From assembly GCA_903876735.1 (NCBI GenBank), contig CAIRAW010000038.1, positions 30,932 through 94,931 on the forward strand: a DNA stretch of 64,000 bases, given 5' to 3'. The stretch is from an uncultured beta proteobacterium (GTDB lineage Bacteria; Pseudomonadota; Gammaproteobacteria; Burkholderiales; Burkholderiaceae_C). Below, piece after piece: positions 8,799 through 16,504 of the stretch. Below the pieces are notes generated by a model. That model was given only the letters and a program-made list of their open reading frames with translations, had not been told where the DNA came from and did no database searches. The position numbers were made by a program, and so were the translations under genes. Every line of letters starts with the position of its first letter. The stretch's first letter is position 1.

Positions 8799-10034
8799 TT
8801 ATCCGGGTTGCGTGATGTCGAAAACCTGGCGCAGGTAAGCCAGGTATTTTTCGTCATCGCACATGTCCTTGGCCGGTGAGTCCGACAGTTTGGCCACCGG
8901 CTGGCCGTTGCAGCGCACCATCTTGATGACGTTTTGCAACGGCTCGTAGCCGAGGTCATTGGTCAGGTTCGTGCCAATGCCAAAAGCCAGTTGACAACGG
9001 CCCTTGAACTGCTGGTAAAGCTCGATCGTGCGCGGCACCGTCAGCCCGTCGCTAAAGATCAGGGTCTTGGTGCGCGGATCGACACGGTTGTGGTGGTAGT
9101 GGGCCAGCATGCGCTCGCCCCACTGGAACGGGTCGCCGCTGTCATGGCGCGCGCCATCAAACAGCTTGCAGAAATAAAGATCAAAGTCGCGCAGGAAGGC
9201 GCTCATGCCATAAACATCGCTGAGCGCAATGCCGAGGTCGCCCCGGTATTCCTTGGCCCAGGACTCAAAGGCGTAGATCTGGCTGTCGCGCAGTCGTGGG
9301 CCCAGGGCCTGGCAGGCCTGCAGGTACTCGTGCGCCATGGTGCCCAGCGGTGTCAAACCAAGTTTCATCGCATACAGCACATTGCTGGTGCCCGCGAGTT
9401 GCCCGCTCATGCCAGCCAGGTTGCCCGGGCTCTGAGCCGTTCCCAGGCGGTTCGAGAGCACGCGCAGGACCTCCTCGTGCCAGGCATTGGAGAAGCGCCG
9501 GCGTGTGCCGTAATCGGCAATCTTGAGGTCATGCAGCCCATCCTCGCGAAGTTGCCCGATCTTGAGTTCCAGGCGCTTGCGTCCTTCCATCAAGTCCGGC
9601 AACTGTTGCGTGTTGCGGAAGTAGACCTCGTTGACGATGGCCAACACCGGGATCTCAAACAGGATGGTGTGCAGCCAGGGGCCGCGAATCGTGATGTCGA
9701 TCTCGCCCGACGGCAGCGCCGTCACGCTGATGTACTTTTCGTTGAGTTTGAAGAGGCCCAGAAAGTCGACAAAGTCGCTCTTGATGAAACGTAGCGAATG
9801 CAGGTAGATCAACTCTGCGTCCTGGAAATGCAGGCTGCACAGGGAGCGGATTTCGTCGCGAATCTCGTTCACGCACGGGGCCAGCGCATGCCTTGCCTGA
9901 CCGGTTGCCGGGTCGATGCCGGGGTTGCGGCATTTGAACTTGTACTCAGCCTGGGCACCGGGAAACTGGTGCAGCACAACCTGCATCATGGTGAACTTGT
10001 ACAAGTCGGTGTCGAGAAGACTGGTGATGATCAT
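8799..10034 (-). CDS. pncB: Nicotinate phosphoribosyltransferase
   Basis: 411 residues, close to the usual 400. It opens with [29 protein letters not shown], the classical N-terminus of PncB. Also visible are the [22 protein letters not shown] region with the phosphorylated-histidine-type context, and [19 protein letters not shown], the phosphoribosyl pyrophosphate-binding region. It converts nicotinate plus PRPP and ATP into nicotinate mononucleotide in NAD salvage, in the cytoplasm. Its neighbour upstream is a nitroreductase; they are not tightly coupled (about 73 bp apart). Confidence 0.94.
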   Translation of the reverse strand: MIITSLLDTDLYKFTMMQVVLHQFPGAQAEYKFKCRNPGIDPATGQARHALAPCVNEIRDEIRSLCSLHFQDAELIYLHSLRFIKSDFVDFLGLFKLNEKYISVTALPSGEIDITIRGPWLHTILFEIPVLAIVNEVYFRNTQQLPDLMEGRKRLELKIGQLREDGLHDLKIADYGTRRRFSNAWHEEVLRVLSNRLGTAQSPGNLAGMSGQLAGTSNVLYAMKLGLTPLGTMAHEYLQACQALGPRLRDSQIYAFESWAKEYRGDLGIALSDVYGMSAFLRDFDLYFCKLFDGARHDSGDPFQWGERMLAHYHHNRVDPRTKTLIFSDGLTVPRTIELYQQFKGRCQLAFGIGTNLTNDLGYEPLQNVIKMVRCNGQPVAKLSDSPAKDMCDDEKYLAYLRQVFDITQPG

Positions 10035-10107
10035 GCTGTGACTTTAAATCGTATGTTGGCGTGCCAGCAAGGTGTTTACCCGATCAGCACGGCTTTCAGG
10101 CAGACAC

Positions 10108-10803
10108 TCATTCGACCCAGTGCGTGAACTCGGCTACCGGCACGCGCGGCGTGTGAAAGGTATTGACGATCGCCGTCTCGTCAGCATAGCCCAGCGCCAT
10201 GCCGCAGACCTGCATCTCGTCCTCACCAGCGCCGATATGCGGCAGGCTGATTTTGGAAAACAGGTTCCAGGCCTGCTGCGGGCAGGTGTGCAGACCGCGT
10301 CCGCGCGCCGCGAGCATGATGTTTTGCAGAAAGGTGCCGTAATCAAGCAGGGCACCACGCCCCATGCGGCGATCGACCGTGAAGAACAGCCCGACCGGCG
10401 CATCGAAGAACCTGAAGTTGCGCTGCATCTGCAGGTGCATCTTGTCGCGGTCGGCTTTGCCAATGCCCAGCAGGCCGTAAAGACCCCAGCCATTTTCGCG
10501 CCGGCGCTCGATATAGGGGCTGAACCACTGGGCCGGGTAGTAGTCGTATTGCTCCTGGTACTCGGCGGCGAGCGCCGGGTTGTCGCGGATCGCGTCGTGA
10601 ACGGCGCAAACCTTGTTGACCAACGCGTCGCGACTGGCGCCCTGCACGACGTAGACCTTCCACGGTTGGGTATTGGTGCCCGATGGCGCGCGACTGGCGA
10701 CCTGCAGCAATTCCTCCAGCGTTTGACGCGGCACAGCTTGCTGCGTGAAAGCGCGCACGGCCATGCGCGAGGTGATGGCTTCATCGACCGAGATCGTTTT
10801 CAT
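10108..10803 (-). CDS. Nitroreductase family protein
   Basis: 231 residues. The N-terminus (EAITSRMAVRAFTQQAVPRQTLEELLQVASRAPSG, given in parts) has the SxRxxRxF FMN-phosphate motif and the ASRAPSGTNTQPW motif typical of the FMN-dependent nitroreductases. The C-terminal GMALGYADE segment matches the family. These enzymes reduce nitro or quinone compounds with NAD(P)H, usually as homodimers. The ATG overlaps the stop of the upstream thioesterase gene (ATGA), so the two are translationally coupled. Confidence 0.9.
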   Translation of the reverse strand: MKTISVDEAITSRMAVRAFTQQAVPRQTLEELLQVASRAPSGTNTQPWKVYVVQGASRDALVNKVCAVHDAIRDNPALAAEYQEQYDYYPAQWFSPYIERRRENGWGLYGLLGIGKADRDKMHLQMQRNFRFFDAPVGLFFTVDRRMGRGALLDYGTFLQNIMLAARGRGLHTCPQQAWNLFSKISLPHIGAGEDEMQVCGMALGYADETAIVNTFHTPRVPVAEFTHWVE

Positions 10804-11246
10804 ACAAGCTTCTCCAGAACGGATTTAAGTGGGAGTGGCAGGGGTACGGGCCGACGGCTGTGCCGATCGACGTAAACGTGAATGAAGTGGCCCTTGGCGG
10901 CGGTCAGCGGCTCGCCCTGGGCAAACAGGCCGACTTCGTAGCGCACACTGCTGCTGCCCAGACGGGCGACACGTATGCCCGCATCCACCATCTGAGGAAA
11001 GGCCAGCGGCGCAAAATAATTGCACTGGGTCTCGATCACCAGACCGATGACCTCGCTGCGCTCGATGTCGAGCGCGCCCTGCTCGATCAGATGCGCGTTG
11101 ACTGCCGTATCGAACCAGCTGTAGTACACAACATTGTTGACATGCCCATAGGCATCGTTGTCCATCCAGCGCGTGCCAATGCTGCGAAAAACCTTGTAAG
11201 CGCTGCGCGCTTCAGCCTGGGGTTTGTCAGATTTCTTTTCCGTCAT
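10800..11246 (-). CDS. Hotdog-fold acyl-CoA thioesterase (4-hydroxybenzoyl-CoA thioesterase/YbgC-like)
   Basis: 148 residues, one hotdog domain. The catalytic motif D-x-D-A-Y-G-H-V-N-N followed by Y-x-x-W-F-D lies near residues 29-45, typical of the 4HBT/FadM-like family. The first roughly 18 residues are charged and probably disordered. The product should hydrolyse acyl-CoA thioesters; chain preference is unknown. First gene of a two-gene unit with the nitroreductase; a G+C-rich spacer separates it from the divergent phasin gene. Confidence 0.85.
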   Translation of the reverse strand: MTEKKSDKPQAEARSAYKVFRSIGTRWMDNDAYGHVNNVVYYSWFDTAVNAHLIEQGALDIERSEVIGLVIETQCNYFAPLAFPQMVDAGIRVARLGSSSVRYEVGLFAQGEPLTAAKGHFIHVYVDRHSRRPVPLPLPLKSVLEKLV

Positions 11247-11373
11247 GGGCCCTGATTTTGCCAGCGTGCCGACACCGCACCTTGATCCAGTCCGCGTAGA
11301 CCCCCAAAAACAGCCGCGCCGGATTGTGACGGCGCCATGAAAACGCTGATTTCTAGAATTTCCGCCCTAATAT

Positions 11374-11447
11374 GTTGCAATGCAACAAAAAATACTTGCC
11401 AACATCAGGTAGCTCCCTATAATTCGCTCCATGCTGCACTGCAACAT
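11374..11447. promoter_or_regulatory. Two PhaR-like operators flanking the phasin promoter
   Basis: TGTTGCA-A-TGCAACA (11374-11388) is a perfect palindrome just upstream of the -35. TGCTGCA-C-TGCAACA (11433-11447) has one mismatch and lies near the expected transcription start. PhaR of PHB-forming bacteria binds TGC/GCA-rich palindromes at phaP and represses until PHB granules titrate it away. The pair with centres 59 bp apart fits that pattern. Confidence 0.6.
11397..11424 (+). promoter_or_regulatory. Sigma-70 promoter of phaP
   Basis: TTGCCA (11397-11402) and TATAAT (11419-11424) are separated by 16 bp. The -10 is a perfect consensus, about 90 bp before the phasin start codon. A strong core promoter between two candidate operators suits an abundant, repressed granule protein. 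Confidence 0.7.
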
Positions 11448-11512
11448 AAACCCGGAAGTCCCAGGTTTCGGCGCAGATACCTTTTTACCTCACCCCTACT
11501 GGAGATATTCCT

Positions 11513-12055
11513 ATGTTGACCGTCGAACAAGTCCTGGCTTCGCAAAAAGCAAACCTCGAAACCCTGATGGGCCTGACCGCCAAAGCCTTCGAAGGCGTCG
11601 AGAAGATTGTTGAACTGAACCTGACCGCGTCCAAGGCCGCACTGGCTGAAACCAACGAACACGCCAAGGCCCTGCTCAGCGTGAAAGACGCGCAAGAACT
11701 GATGGCCGTGCAAACCGCCATGTTCCAACCCCTGGCCGAAAAGACCGCTGCCTACAGCCGTCACCTGTACGACATCGCTTCCGGCTCCACTGCTGAATTC
11801 AGCAAGACCGTTGAAGGCCAGGCTGCGCAAGCCCAAAAGAAATTCATGGGCCTGGTTGACAACGCCGCCAAGAACGCACCCGCCGGTTCTGACACCGCTG
11901 TTGCCGTGATGAAGAGCGCTGTTGCTGCTGCCAGCAATGCACTGGAATCGGTGCAAAAGGCTGTCAAGCAAGCAACCGATGTTGCCCAGTCCAATTTCAA
12001 TGCGGTGGCCGCTTCGGCTGCAGACGCTGGCAAGCCAGCTTCGAAAAAGCGCTAA
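11513..12055 (+). CDS. phaP: Phasin (PHB granule-associated protein)
   Basis: 180 residues, the usual size of the Burkholderiales phasin family. The whole protein is an amphipathic, Ala/Lys/Glu-rich helix-forming sequence; the N-terminus ([20 protein letters not shown]) and the [12 protein letters not shown] segment are characteristic. An Ala-rich C-terminal part and a basic end (KPASKKR) follow. It coats poly-3-hydroxybutyrate granules and controls their number and size. A GGAG site lies before the ATG. The gene stands alone with a strong promoter, PhaR-like sites and a terminator. The transposon inserted just past that terminator. Confidence 0.93.
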   Translation: MLTVEQVLASQKANLETLMGLTAKAFEGVEKIVELNLTASKAALAETNEHAKALLSVKDAQELMAVQTAMFQPLAEKTAAYSRHLYDIASGSTAEFSKTVEGQAAQAQKKFMGLVDNAAKNAPAGSDTAVAVMKSAVAAASNALESVQKAVKQATDVAQSNFNAVAASAADAGKPASKKR

Positions 12056-12228
12056 TTGACGCGCATGGTGTGAAGAAACATTGAGAAAAGTCACATTTTT
12101 TCATGGCAATTCTTAAAAAATAGGGAAAACCCTGAGATACTTCACCCAAGTTAGATTTTCAGAAACGCATCGTTTCTAAAGGTTGTCTCCTCGGGTCCTT
12201 TCGTAACCTACAGGTTCAGGGATCCCTT

Positions 12229-12260
12229 AAGGGCTGGTTGCAAAACCGGCCCTTTTTTTT
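12229..12260. terminator. Rho-independent terminator after phaP
   Basis: An 11-bp stem, AAGGGCTGGTT (12229-12239) with AACCGGCCCTT (12244-12254), has one G-T pair and a GCAA loop, followed by eight T. It closes the phasin transcript. Before the transposon arrived it lay directly next to the end of the convergent MFS gene and could have served both. A smaller stem AGAAACG-CAT-CGTTTCT is at 12161-12177. Confidence 0.9.
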
Positions 12261-12261
12261 A

Positions 12262-12269
12262 TCTGGCTA
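12262..12269. repeat. Target-site duplication, left copy
   Basis: TCTGGCTA occurs at 12262-12269, directly outside the left inverted repeat, and again at 18875-18882, directly outside the right one. A perfect 8-bp direct repeat is what IS1595-family transposition leaves. Confidence 0.95.
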
Positions 12270-12291
12270 GGGTGTTAATAAGCTGATGGCC
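12270..12291 (+). repeat. Left terminal inverted repeat of the transposon
   Basis: Starts GGGTGTTAATAAGC and runs 22 bp to GGCC. It is identical to the reverse complement of 18853-18874; similarity stops after this point apart from a few bases. Confidence 0.95.
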
Positions 12292-12375
12292 AAAACCCCG
12301 AAGAATCAACGAGTTGCGTGATTTTCTGACGGCCAAAAAAGAAAATTAGGGGTGTCCCGAATCACCTTTAATTAT

Positions 12376-12481
12376 CGTGAGTTAACTCACGAAATAACTA
12401 GGCATCGCGCTGCATATCGTGAGAACGCTCACGTTAAAGCCAAAACTCAAACAACTCTTGAATATCGTGAGTGCAATCACG
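12376..12481. promoter_or_regulatory. Array of three CGTGAG-N4-CTCACG palindromes
   Basis: Copies at 12376-12391 (perfect, extends to the 18-bp palindrome 12375-12392), 12418-12433, and 12466-12481 (inner base changed, but outer arms TATCGTGA/TCACGATA are perfect). Centres are 42 and 48 bp apart. The last copy ends 10 bp before the start of the 12492 gene. This looks like a multi-operator control region near the left transposon end, probably for autoregulation of the next gene, though it could also be a site used in transposition. Confidence 0.7.
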
Positions 12482-12491
12482 ATAATCTGGC

Positions 12492-12950
12492 ATGGGCAGA
12501 AAAATCTCATCGCTGGATTCGCAGTACTTCGAGCAAGCCGTCGCGTATCTACGACGCGCACTGCAACGGAATAGTGCAGAACTCTTCGTAAGACCGGCGC
12601 ATGCTGGGACGGCATTGGCGCAAATTGAAACGCTTTTGCGGACCGTCAAGTCAGCCGAAGCGCCCGACGTATTTCGCTCGTGGTTGGACCTTCACCTGGC
12701 CCCTGCCGGCAGAGGGAAGTTGCTTGCGGCCCTGCGCAGGAAGCGGGCTGATACAAAGCCTGGCCGGCCAAAGCGGCATGTCATAAGCCTGGCACCAGAG
12801 GCCTACAAGGAACTGGTACGCCTTCAAAAGAAAGTTGGCGGCGCTCCCCTGCCAAAGCTACTGGAAAGCCTAGCCGCCGTAGCCCTTTTGGACAAGAAGC
12901 TTCAGGACAAACTGTTCAAGCTGAGCGTGGCCATCGCGACAAATTTGTAG
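12492..12950 (+). CDS. Small transposon-borne protein, possible ribbon-helix-helix DNA-binding C-terminus
   Basis: 152 residues, no confident family. The basic middle (about 76-95, RRKRADTKPGRPKRH) is followed by ISLAPEAYKELVRLQKKVGG, which resembles the beta strand and first helix of ribbon-helix-helix repressors, and a second helix (LLESLAAVALL) fits that fold. The N-terminal 70 residues are helical and unrecognised. It lies immediately downstream of three palindromes, so an autorepressor role is a reasonable guess. No clear Shine-Dalgarno sequence precedes the ATG. It ends 15 bp before the CoiA-like gene, so the two are probably cotranscribed. Confidence 0.6.
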   Translation: MGRKISSLDSQYFEQAVAYLRRALQRNSAELFVRPAHAGTALAQIETLLRTVKSAEAPDVFRSWLDLHLAPAGRGKLLAALRRKRADTKPGRPKRHVISLAPEAYKELVRLQKKVGGAPLPKLLESLAAVALLDKKLQDKLFKLSVAIATNL

Positions 12951-12965
12951 CTCCCGACCAACCCT

Positions 12966-14042
12966 ATGCCTTTTAGCGCTATATCTCCCGAAGGGCCAGT
13001 AACCTTGATTGGTGTTACGCCAGAGTCGGTTGAGTCCATGCGCTCGCGCAACCGCAAAGAGAAGGTCTATACAGCCAAATGCTGCGGCGCACCTCTTTCA
13101 ATTCGGGTCGCCGAAGGCAAGGCACCGCACTTCGTCCACCAAGTTACCCCCGAGAACTGCGACGCGGACCGGTGTGAAACACCCGAACATCGACGGCTGA
13201 AGCATCTGATTGCAGAAACTGCCATACGCACATACGAGTTTGACGTCGAGACAGAGGCAAGGGAAAACGACCCCGTTACTGGCCGCGCACTATGGCAAGC
13301 GGACGTTCTGGTTCTGATGAAGCGTGCAGCTGTCGCGTTTGAAGTCCAGCTATCTAACGCCGATTACGAGCATATGCGCGTCCGCCAGGCGCGCTACAAA
13401 GCTTCCGGTGTTAGAGGCTTGTGGCTGGTCCGAACCAAGAAAGGCTTCCCGCAATCGAAGGAACTTCCGGTATTTACATTGGAGAACCAAAAATTCGGAG
13501 ACTGGGTAAACATCTCAACTCGCTGGGACTTGTCCGACATCTGGCGGCGAACGGAAGAAGCAAACTTAATTGAGTTGCCGGACTTCGTTGAGGCAGTGCT
13601 GAATAAGCGGCTCAAGTGGGCGCCATTTGTAGGTAAGCCCGATACCCCACTCGACGCTGACGTTGGGTACGTGCAAGTTGGCACCTGCGGCGGGTGCTCC
13701 CGAAAGATTGTGGTTGTCGATGAGTCGCGCCTATGCATAGCCTCCGAGTTCGGCTATCCCGACTATCTGTGTGTTGGGGGCCTCGGGCGGACGCGCAGAA
13801 CCAAGTGGCACAGCAGAATAGCGGACGCAGTCTGGCAGAAGGTGGCCGGTGACGTGGACGTTACATTCCGCAGTGTCTCAAATGCCTGTTGCTGGTGTCA
13901 CGCACCGATTGTGAGCGGTACCCCGACAACTCACGCGGATGGCTATCTGTCGACACAGCTAATGCTGCGGGACCTGCCCGCACCGGGCTTCGGGACCATT
14001 GAGTGGAGCTGGCTGCATCGGTGGTTTGTGATGGGGGAGTAA
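12966..14042 (+). CDS. CoiA-like competence/nuclease protein (PD-(D/E)xK fold)
   Basis: 358 residues. The N-terminal part has CoiA-type features: a small cysteine-bearing strand region (YTAKCCGAPLSIRV), PHFVHQ near 54-59, and the ETPEHRRLKHLIAE helix near 71-84. The nuclease core follows, with Asp113 (QADVLV) and Glu126-x-Gln128 (AFEVQLSNADYEHM), as in endonuclease-like CoiA proteins. The C-terminal half holds two cysteine clusters (GTCGGCSRK about 237-245, and CCWCH about 303-307) that could bind zinc. CoiA proteins take part in recombination of incoming DNA in competent bacteria; many CoiA-like proteins in mobile DNA are of unknown role. This one is transposon cargo. Confidence 0.72.
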   Translation: MPFSAISPEGPVTLIGVTPESVESMRSRNRKEKVYTAKCCGAPLSIRVAEGKAPHFVHQVTPENCDADRCETPEHRRLKHLIAETAIRTYEFDVETEARENDPVTGRALWQADVLVLMKRAAVAFEVQLSNADYEHMRVRQARYKASGVRGLWLVRTKKGFPQSKELPVFTLENQKFGDWVNISTRWDLSDIWRRTEEANLIELPDFVEAVLNKRLKWAPFVGKPDTPLDADVGYVQVGTCGGCSRKIVVVDESRLCIASEFGYPDYLCVGGLGRTRRTKWHSRIADAVWQKVAGDVDVTFRSVSNACCWCHAPIVSGTPTTHADGYLSTQLMLRDLPAPGFGTIEWSWLHRWFVMGE

Positions 14043-14250
14043 CCCCAGCATCAGCAAACGGGAGCTGGTGTCAAAGTATGCCGAGTTCCAGGTTCATCGC
14101 AACGAATAGCGGTATGGGCTCGAAAACCAGTCGTCAACAAGTACCTATGCCTGCTTGACAATCATTAGCCAATGGGGAGCCTAGAATGGCACAAACAACC
14201 CTGCCTACGGCAGGGCGGTTATTGGCAATGTCGAGCATCAAGGGGCAGCC

Positions 14251-14502
14251 GTGAAGACCACAATGAAAGTTCTGGGAGCCGCAGGAATAGCGTTGCTTCT
14301 TTTGTACGCATTTGTTATCAAATTCTCAACAGTAGAGTCCCGCTTTCAGTGTCCTGGCGAAATACCCGCGCTGGGCCGGCAGTGTCTGGGACCTGGTTGC
14401 CCGAGCGTTGACGCGCACCCTGTACCGCGCGGACCAAGCACCGGCATCAAGCAAGCCAGACCGGCGCTGCGCCTACGCCACCCGTCTGTGCGCAGTCATT
14501 GA
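14251..14502 (+). pseudogene. Probable 5' remnant of a membrane/exported protein gene
   Basis: The frame encodes a short N-terminus with a transmembrane or signal segment (about residues 8-25) followed by SRFQCPGEI. It then runs into low-complexity, Arg/Pro-rich sequence that looks like an out-of-frame reading of the next gene. It overlaps the following gene by about 95 bp in another frame. The simplest reading is that the first about 35 codons are real and the rest was lost at a junction near 14,365. Upstream, 14043-14250 holds a hairpin CCCTGCC-TAC-GGCAGGG (14199-14215) and a possible -35 TTGACA (14155-14160), but no gene. Confidence 0.45.
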
Positions 14503-14902
14503 ACGGTCCACTGGTGACACGCGTGGGGTCGAGCTCGCCACTGTCGAGATTTCGCAGGTGGGCAACCAGCGCGGCGTCTACACGGCCATCTTCAAGGAAG
14601 ACATCGTCGGCGACCGCTCGGCCAGCTTCACCTACGGGCTCAAGTCGCTGGTGGCTCCAGACCTCCTGCTGCGCGCCATCTGCTGGGCCTACTTCGACAA
14701 GGACGTTCTGGGCGGGCGTCCGCACCTCATCTTGCCGGCCTCCGTCAAAATCAACGGCGTCGACCTGTTTGATGCGAATGCATTGCCCGAGCCGGCCAAG
14801 ACCGGGTTTTGTCGTCATCGCGGCGGCAACTTCCCCGTGACAGAAGCACCCGCGCAGATGGCCAGGGCGGAAGACTACGTTGCCTTCCTGATGAGGGGCT
14901 AA
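14408..14902 (+). CDS. Hypothetical protein upstream of the transposase
   Basis: 164 residues from a TTG start; the true start is uncertain and the 5' end may be damaged by the junction described for the preceding remnant. I do not recognise a family. From about residue 35 the sequence looks like a folded soluble domain with regular hydrophobic spacing (ELATVEISQVGNQRGVYTAI, then LLLRAICWAYFD). The stop is 3 bp before the transposase ATG, so they are very likely cotranslated, and the protein could be a transposition accessory factor or simply cargo. Confidence 0.55.
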   Translation: MTRTLYRADQAPASSKPDRRCAYATRLCAVIERSTGDTRGVELATVEISQVGNQRGVYTAIFKEDIVGDRSASFTYGLKSLVAPDLLLRAICWAYFDKDVLGGRPHLILPASVKINGVDLFDANALPEPAKTGFCRHRGGNFPVTEAPAQMARAEDYVAFLMRG

Positions 14903-14905
14903 TCG

Positions 14906-16144
14906 ATGTCTGCAACTCTTACCCTGTCAGACGCAGCAGAGCCGGAAAAGCGCAAACTGTTCCCGATTCGCAATCGCACAGGCACTGCCGCCTTTCATCT
15001 GTCGACCGATGCCGTCGGCTTCGGTCAGTCCGACCTCGAAAAGCTGACCGAGAAGCAAGCTGTGCTGTTCATGGCCGAGGCTCAGTGGGGCTCTGCCCAA
15101 GAGATGCCTTGCGTGCATTGCGGCTCAATCGATACGCACTACTGGACGCCCAAGGAAATGCGCTGGAAATGCAAGTGCTGCGGCAAGCGGTTCTCTGTCA
15201 CGTCCAACACCGTCTTTGCTGACCACAAGCTGCCACTGTCCAAAATTTTGAAAATTGCCTTCTCGTGGGCCAATGGCGCAGCAGGCGTGCCTGCACTCAA
15301 ACTGCGGCGCGACTGGAACGTTGCCTATGCCACCGTGTTTACGCTTGCCCACAAGCTGCGTGAGGGCCTCACACGAGGCTTTGACAAAGGTCCGCTGGCT
15401 GGCGTGCACGAGATGGACGGGATGGACGTCAACGGACGGCGATACAAGGAAAAGCGCAACAAGCCACTGGGCAGTCGCTCGGCCGGCGCGCCGAAGATTC
15501 CGGCGGAGCTGCTCAAGCCTGCGGACGGCTCCGAGCTGATGGGCCCGGCCAAACCGCCAAAGTTCGGCAAGACTGCCAAGCAGCCAGCGGACCGGCGCCT
15601 GCTCCTGGTCATGTGCCAGCGCGGTGTGAGCGAAGGCAAGGGGACGTCAGCAACGCGCGTCGCCATCGGCTTGAGCGAGTCCACCAAGACGGTGACCGCC
15701 ATGGCCACACAGCATGCCTCCGCCGAGTCAACCATCATGAGCGATGAAGACCCCTCGTATGCCAGCTTTCGCGACCTGTTTGCCGACCACCGGACCATCA
15801 ACCACTCCGTCGCTTACAGCGATGGCAAAGGCACCAGCAACAACCAGGCTGAGAGCTTCAATGCCCGCATGCGGCGCACCGCGGAGGGCACCTATCTTTC
15901 AATCTCAAACAAGTACCTTAAGGACTATGCCTGCGAGGTTGCTTGGAGAACCGACACACGCAAGATGTCGACGCGCAACAAGCTCAGGCACGTCATCCGC
16001 AATGCCTTGTCGGTTGGGATGTCGCTGTGGTGGCGCGGTTACACGCACGGGCATCACCGCGAAGAAGAACTGTTGATTGAAGGGGCGCAGCTGGCGCTGG
16101 GGCGTGGTCGGCAGCCGGGGTGGAAGGCGAAAGTTCCACGGTGA
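14906..16144 (+). CDS. IS1595-family (ISXO2-like) transposase
   Basis: 412 residues, longer than the usual about 300. An N-terminal zinc ribbon is formed by C69/C72 (CVHC) and C89/C91/C92. The ISXO2-type catalytic domain follows: first Asp in HEMDGMDVNG (about 171-174), second Asp in IMSDEDPSYASF (about 280), and the SNNQAESFNARMRR motif with the family Asn (312/313) and Glu316. The GTYLSISNKYLKDYACEVAWR tail is also typical. The extra length lies mainly between the first and second Asp (about 185-230), a Lys/Pro/Ala-rich insert. The 8-bp target duplication at the element ends matches this family. All catalytic positions appear intact, so the element may be active. Confidence 0.9.
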   Translation: MSATLTLSDAAEPEKRKLFPIRNRTGTAAFHLSTDAVGFGQSDLEKLTEKQAVLFMAEAQWGSAQEMPCVHCGSIDTHYWTPKEMRWKCKCCGKRFSVTSNTVFADHKLPLSKILKIAFSWANGAAGVPALKLRRDWNVAYATVFTLAHKLREGLTRGFDKGPLAGVHEMDGMDVNGRRYKEKRNKPLGSRSAGAPKIPAELLKPADGSELMGPAKPPKFGKTAKQPADRRLLLVMCQRGVSEGKGTSATRVAIGLSESTKTVTAMATQHASAESTIMSDEDPSYASFRDLFADHRTINHSVAYSDGKGTSNNQAESFNARMRRTAEGTYLSISNKYLKDYACEVAWRTDTRKMSTRNKLRHVIRNALSVGMSLWWRGYTHGHHREEELLIEGAQLALGRGRQPGWKAKVPR

Positions 16145-16195
16145 GTTGCGAGTCGCTAAACTGTCCATCCACGCCACTTATGGTATAAGGCTCCT

Positions 16196-16495
16196 ATGAC
16201 AACGACTCACTTCTCGCGATTCATGCCCGCACCCCCGGTACGGCGAGGTGTTGGCGGGTCTGCACGTCCCGATAATGCAGTTGGCCAACCAGATGCGGCT
16301 GTCCATGAGACCAAGGTCAAGGTACTTTTTGAACTTGCGGAACTTGGCATGACTTACGTTGAGGACGACAACGCCAAGCGATACTTCATTGACGGAGACT
16401 CAGAACTTACCGTTAAGGCTGTTAAGGGCCAAGTCTTAATGGCCAAAGTGAATGGGAACGGATACGTTCTGTCAGCCCGCAAAACCCCTCGATAA
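16196..16495 (+). CDS. Small hypothetical protein of the transposon
   Basis: 99 residues, unrecognised. The first about 35 residues are Pro/Arg/Gly-rich and probably disordered. The rest (from about 38) reads as a compact beta-rich domain: KVKVLFELAELGMTYVEDD, then RYFIDGDSELTVKAVKGQVL. It begins 51 bp after the transposase and ends 9 bp before the hydrolase gene, and the DNA is less GC-rich than the flanking chromosome. It may be a partner or small regulator of the following gene, but that is inference from position only. Confidence 0.5.
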   Translation: MTTTHFSRFMPAPPVRRGVGGSARPDNAVGQPDAAVHETKVKVLFELAELGMTYVEDDNAKRYFIDGDSELTVKAVKGQVLMAKVNGNGYVLSARKTPR

Positions 16496-16504
16496 AGCGT
16501 TGGT

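Noticed and set aside
12376..12481. Possible CRISPR-like repeats
   Set aside because: Only three short palindromes with unequal spacers and no cas genes; fits an operator array better.
14043..16195. A smaller nested IS around the transposase
   Set aside because: I found no inverted repeat pair or short duplication close to the transposase, while the outer ends have both, with the family's 8-bp length.
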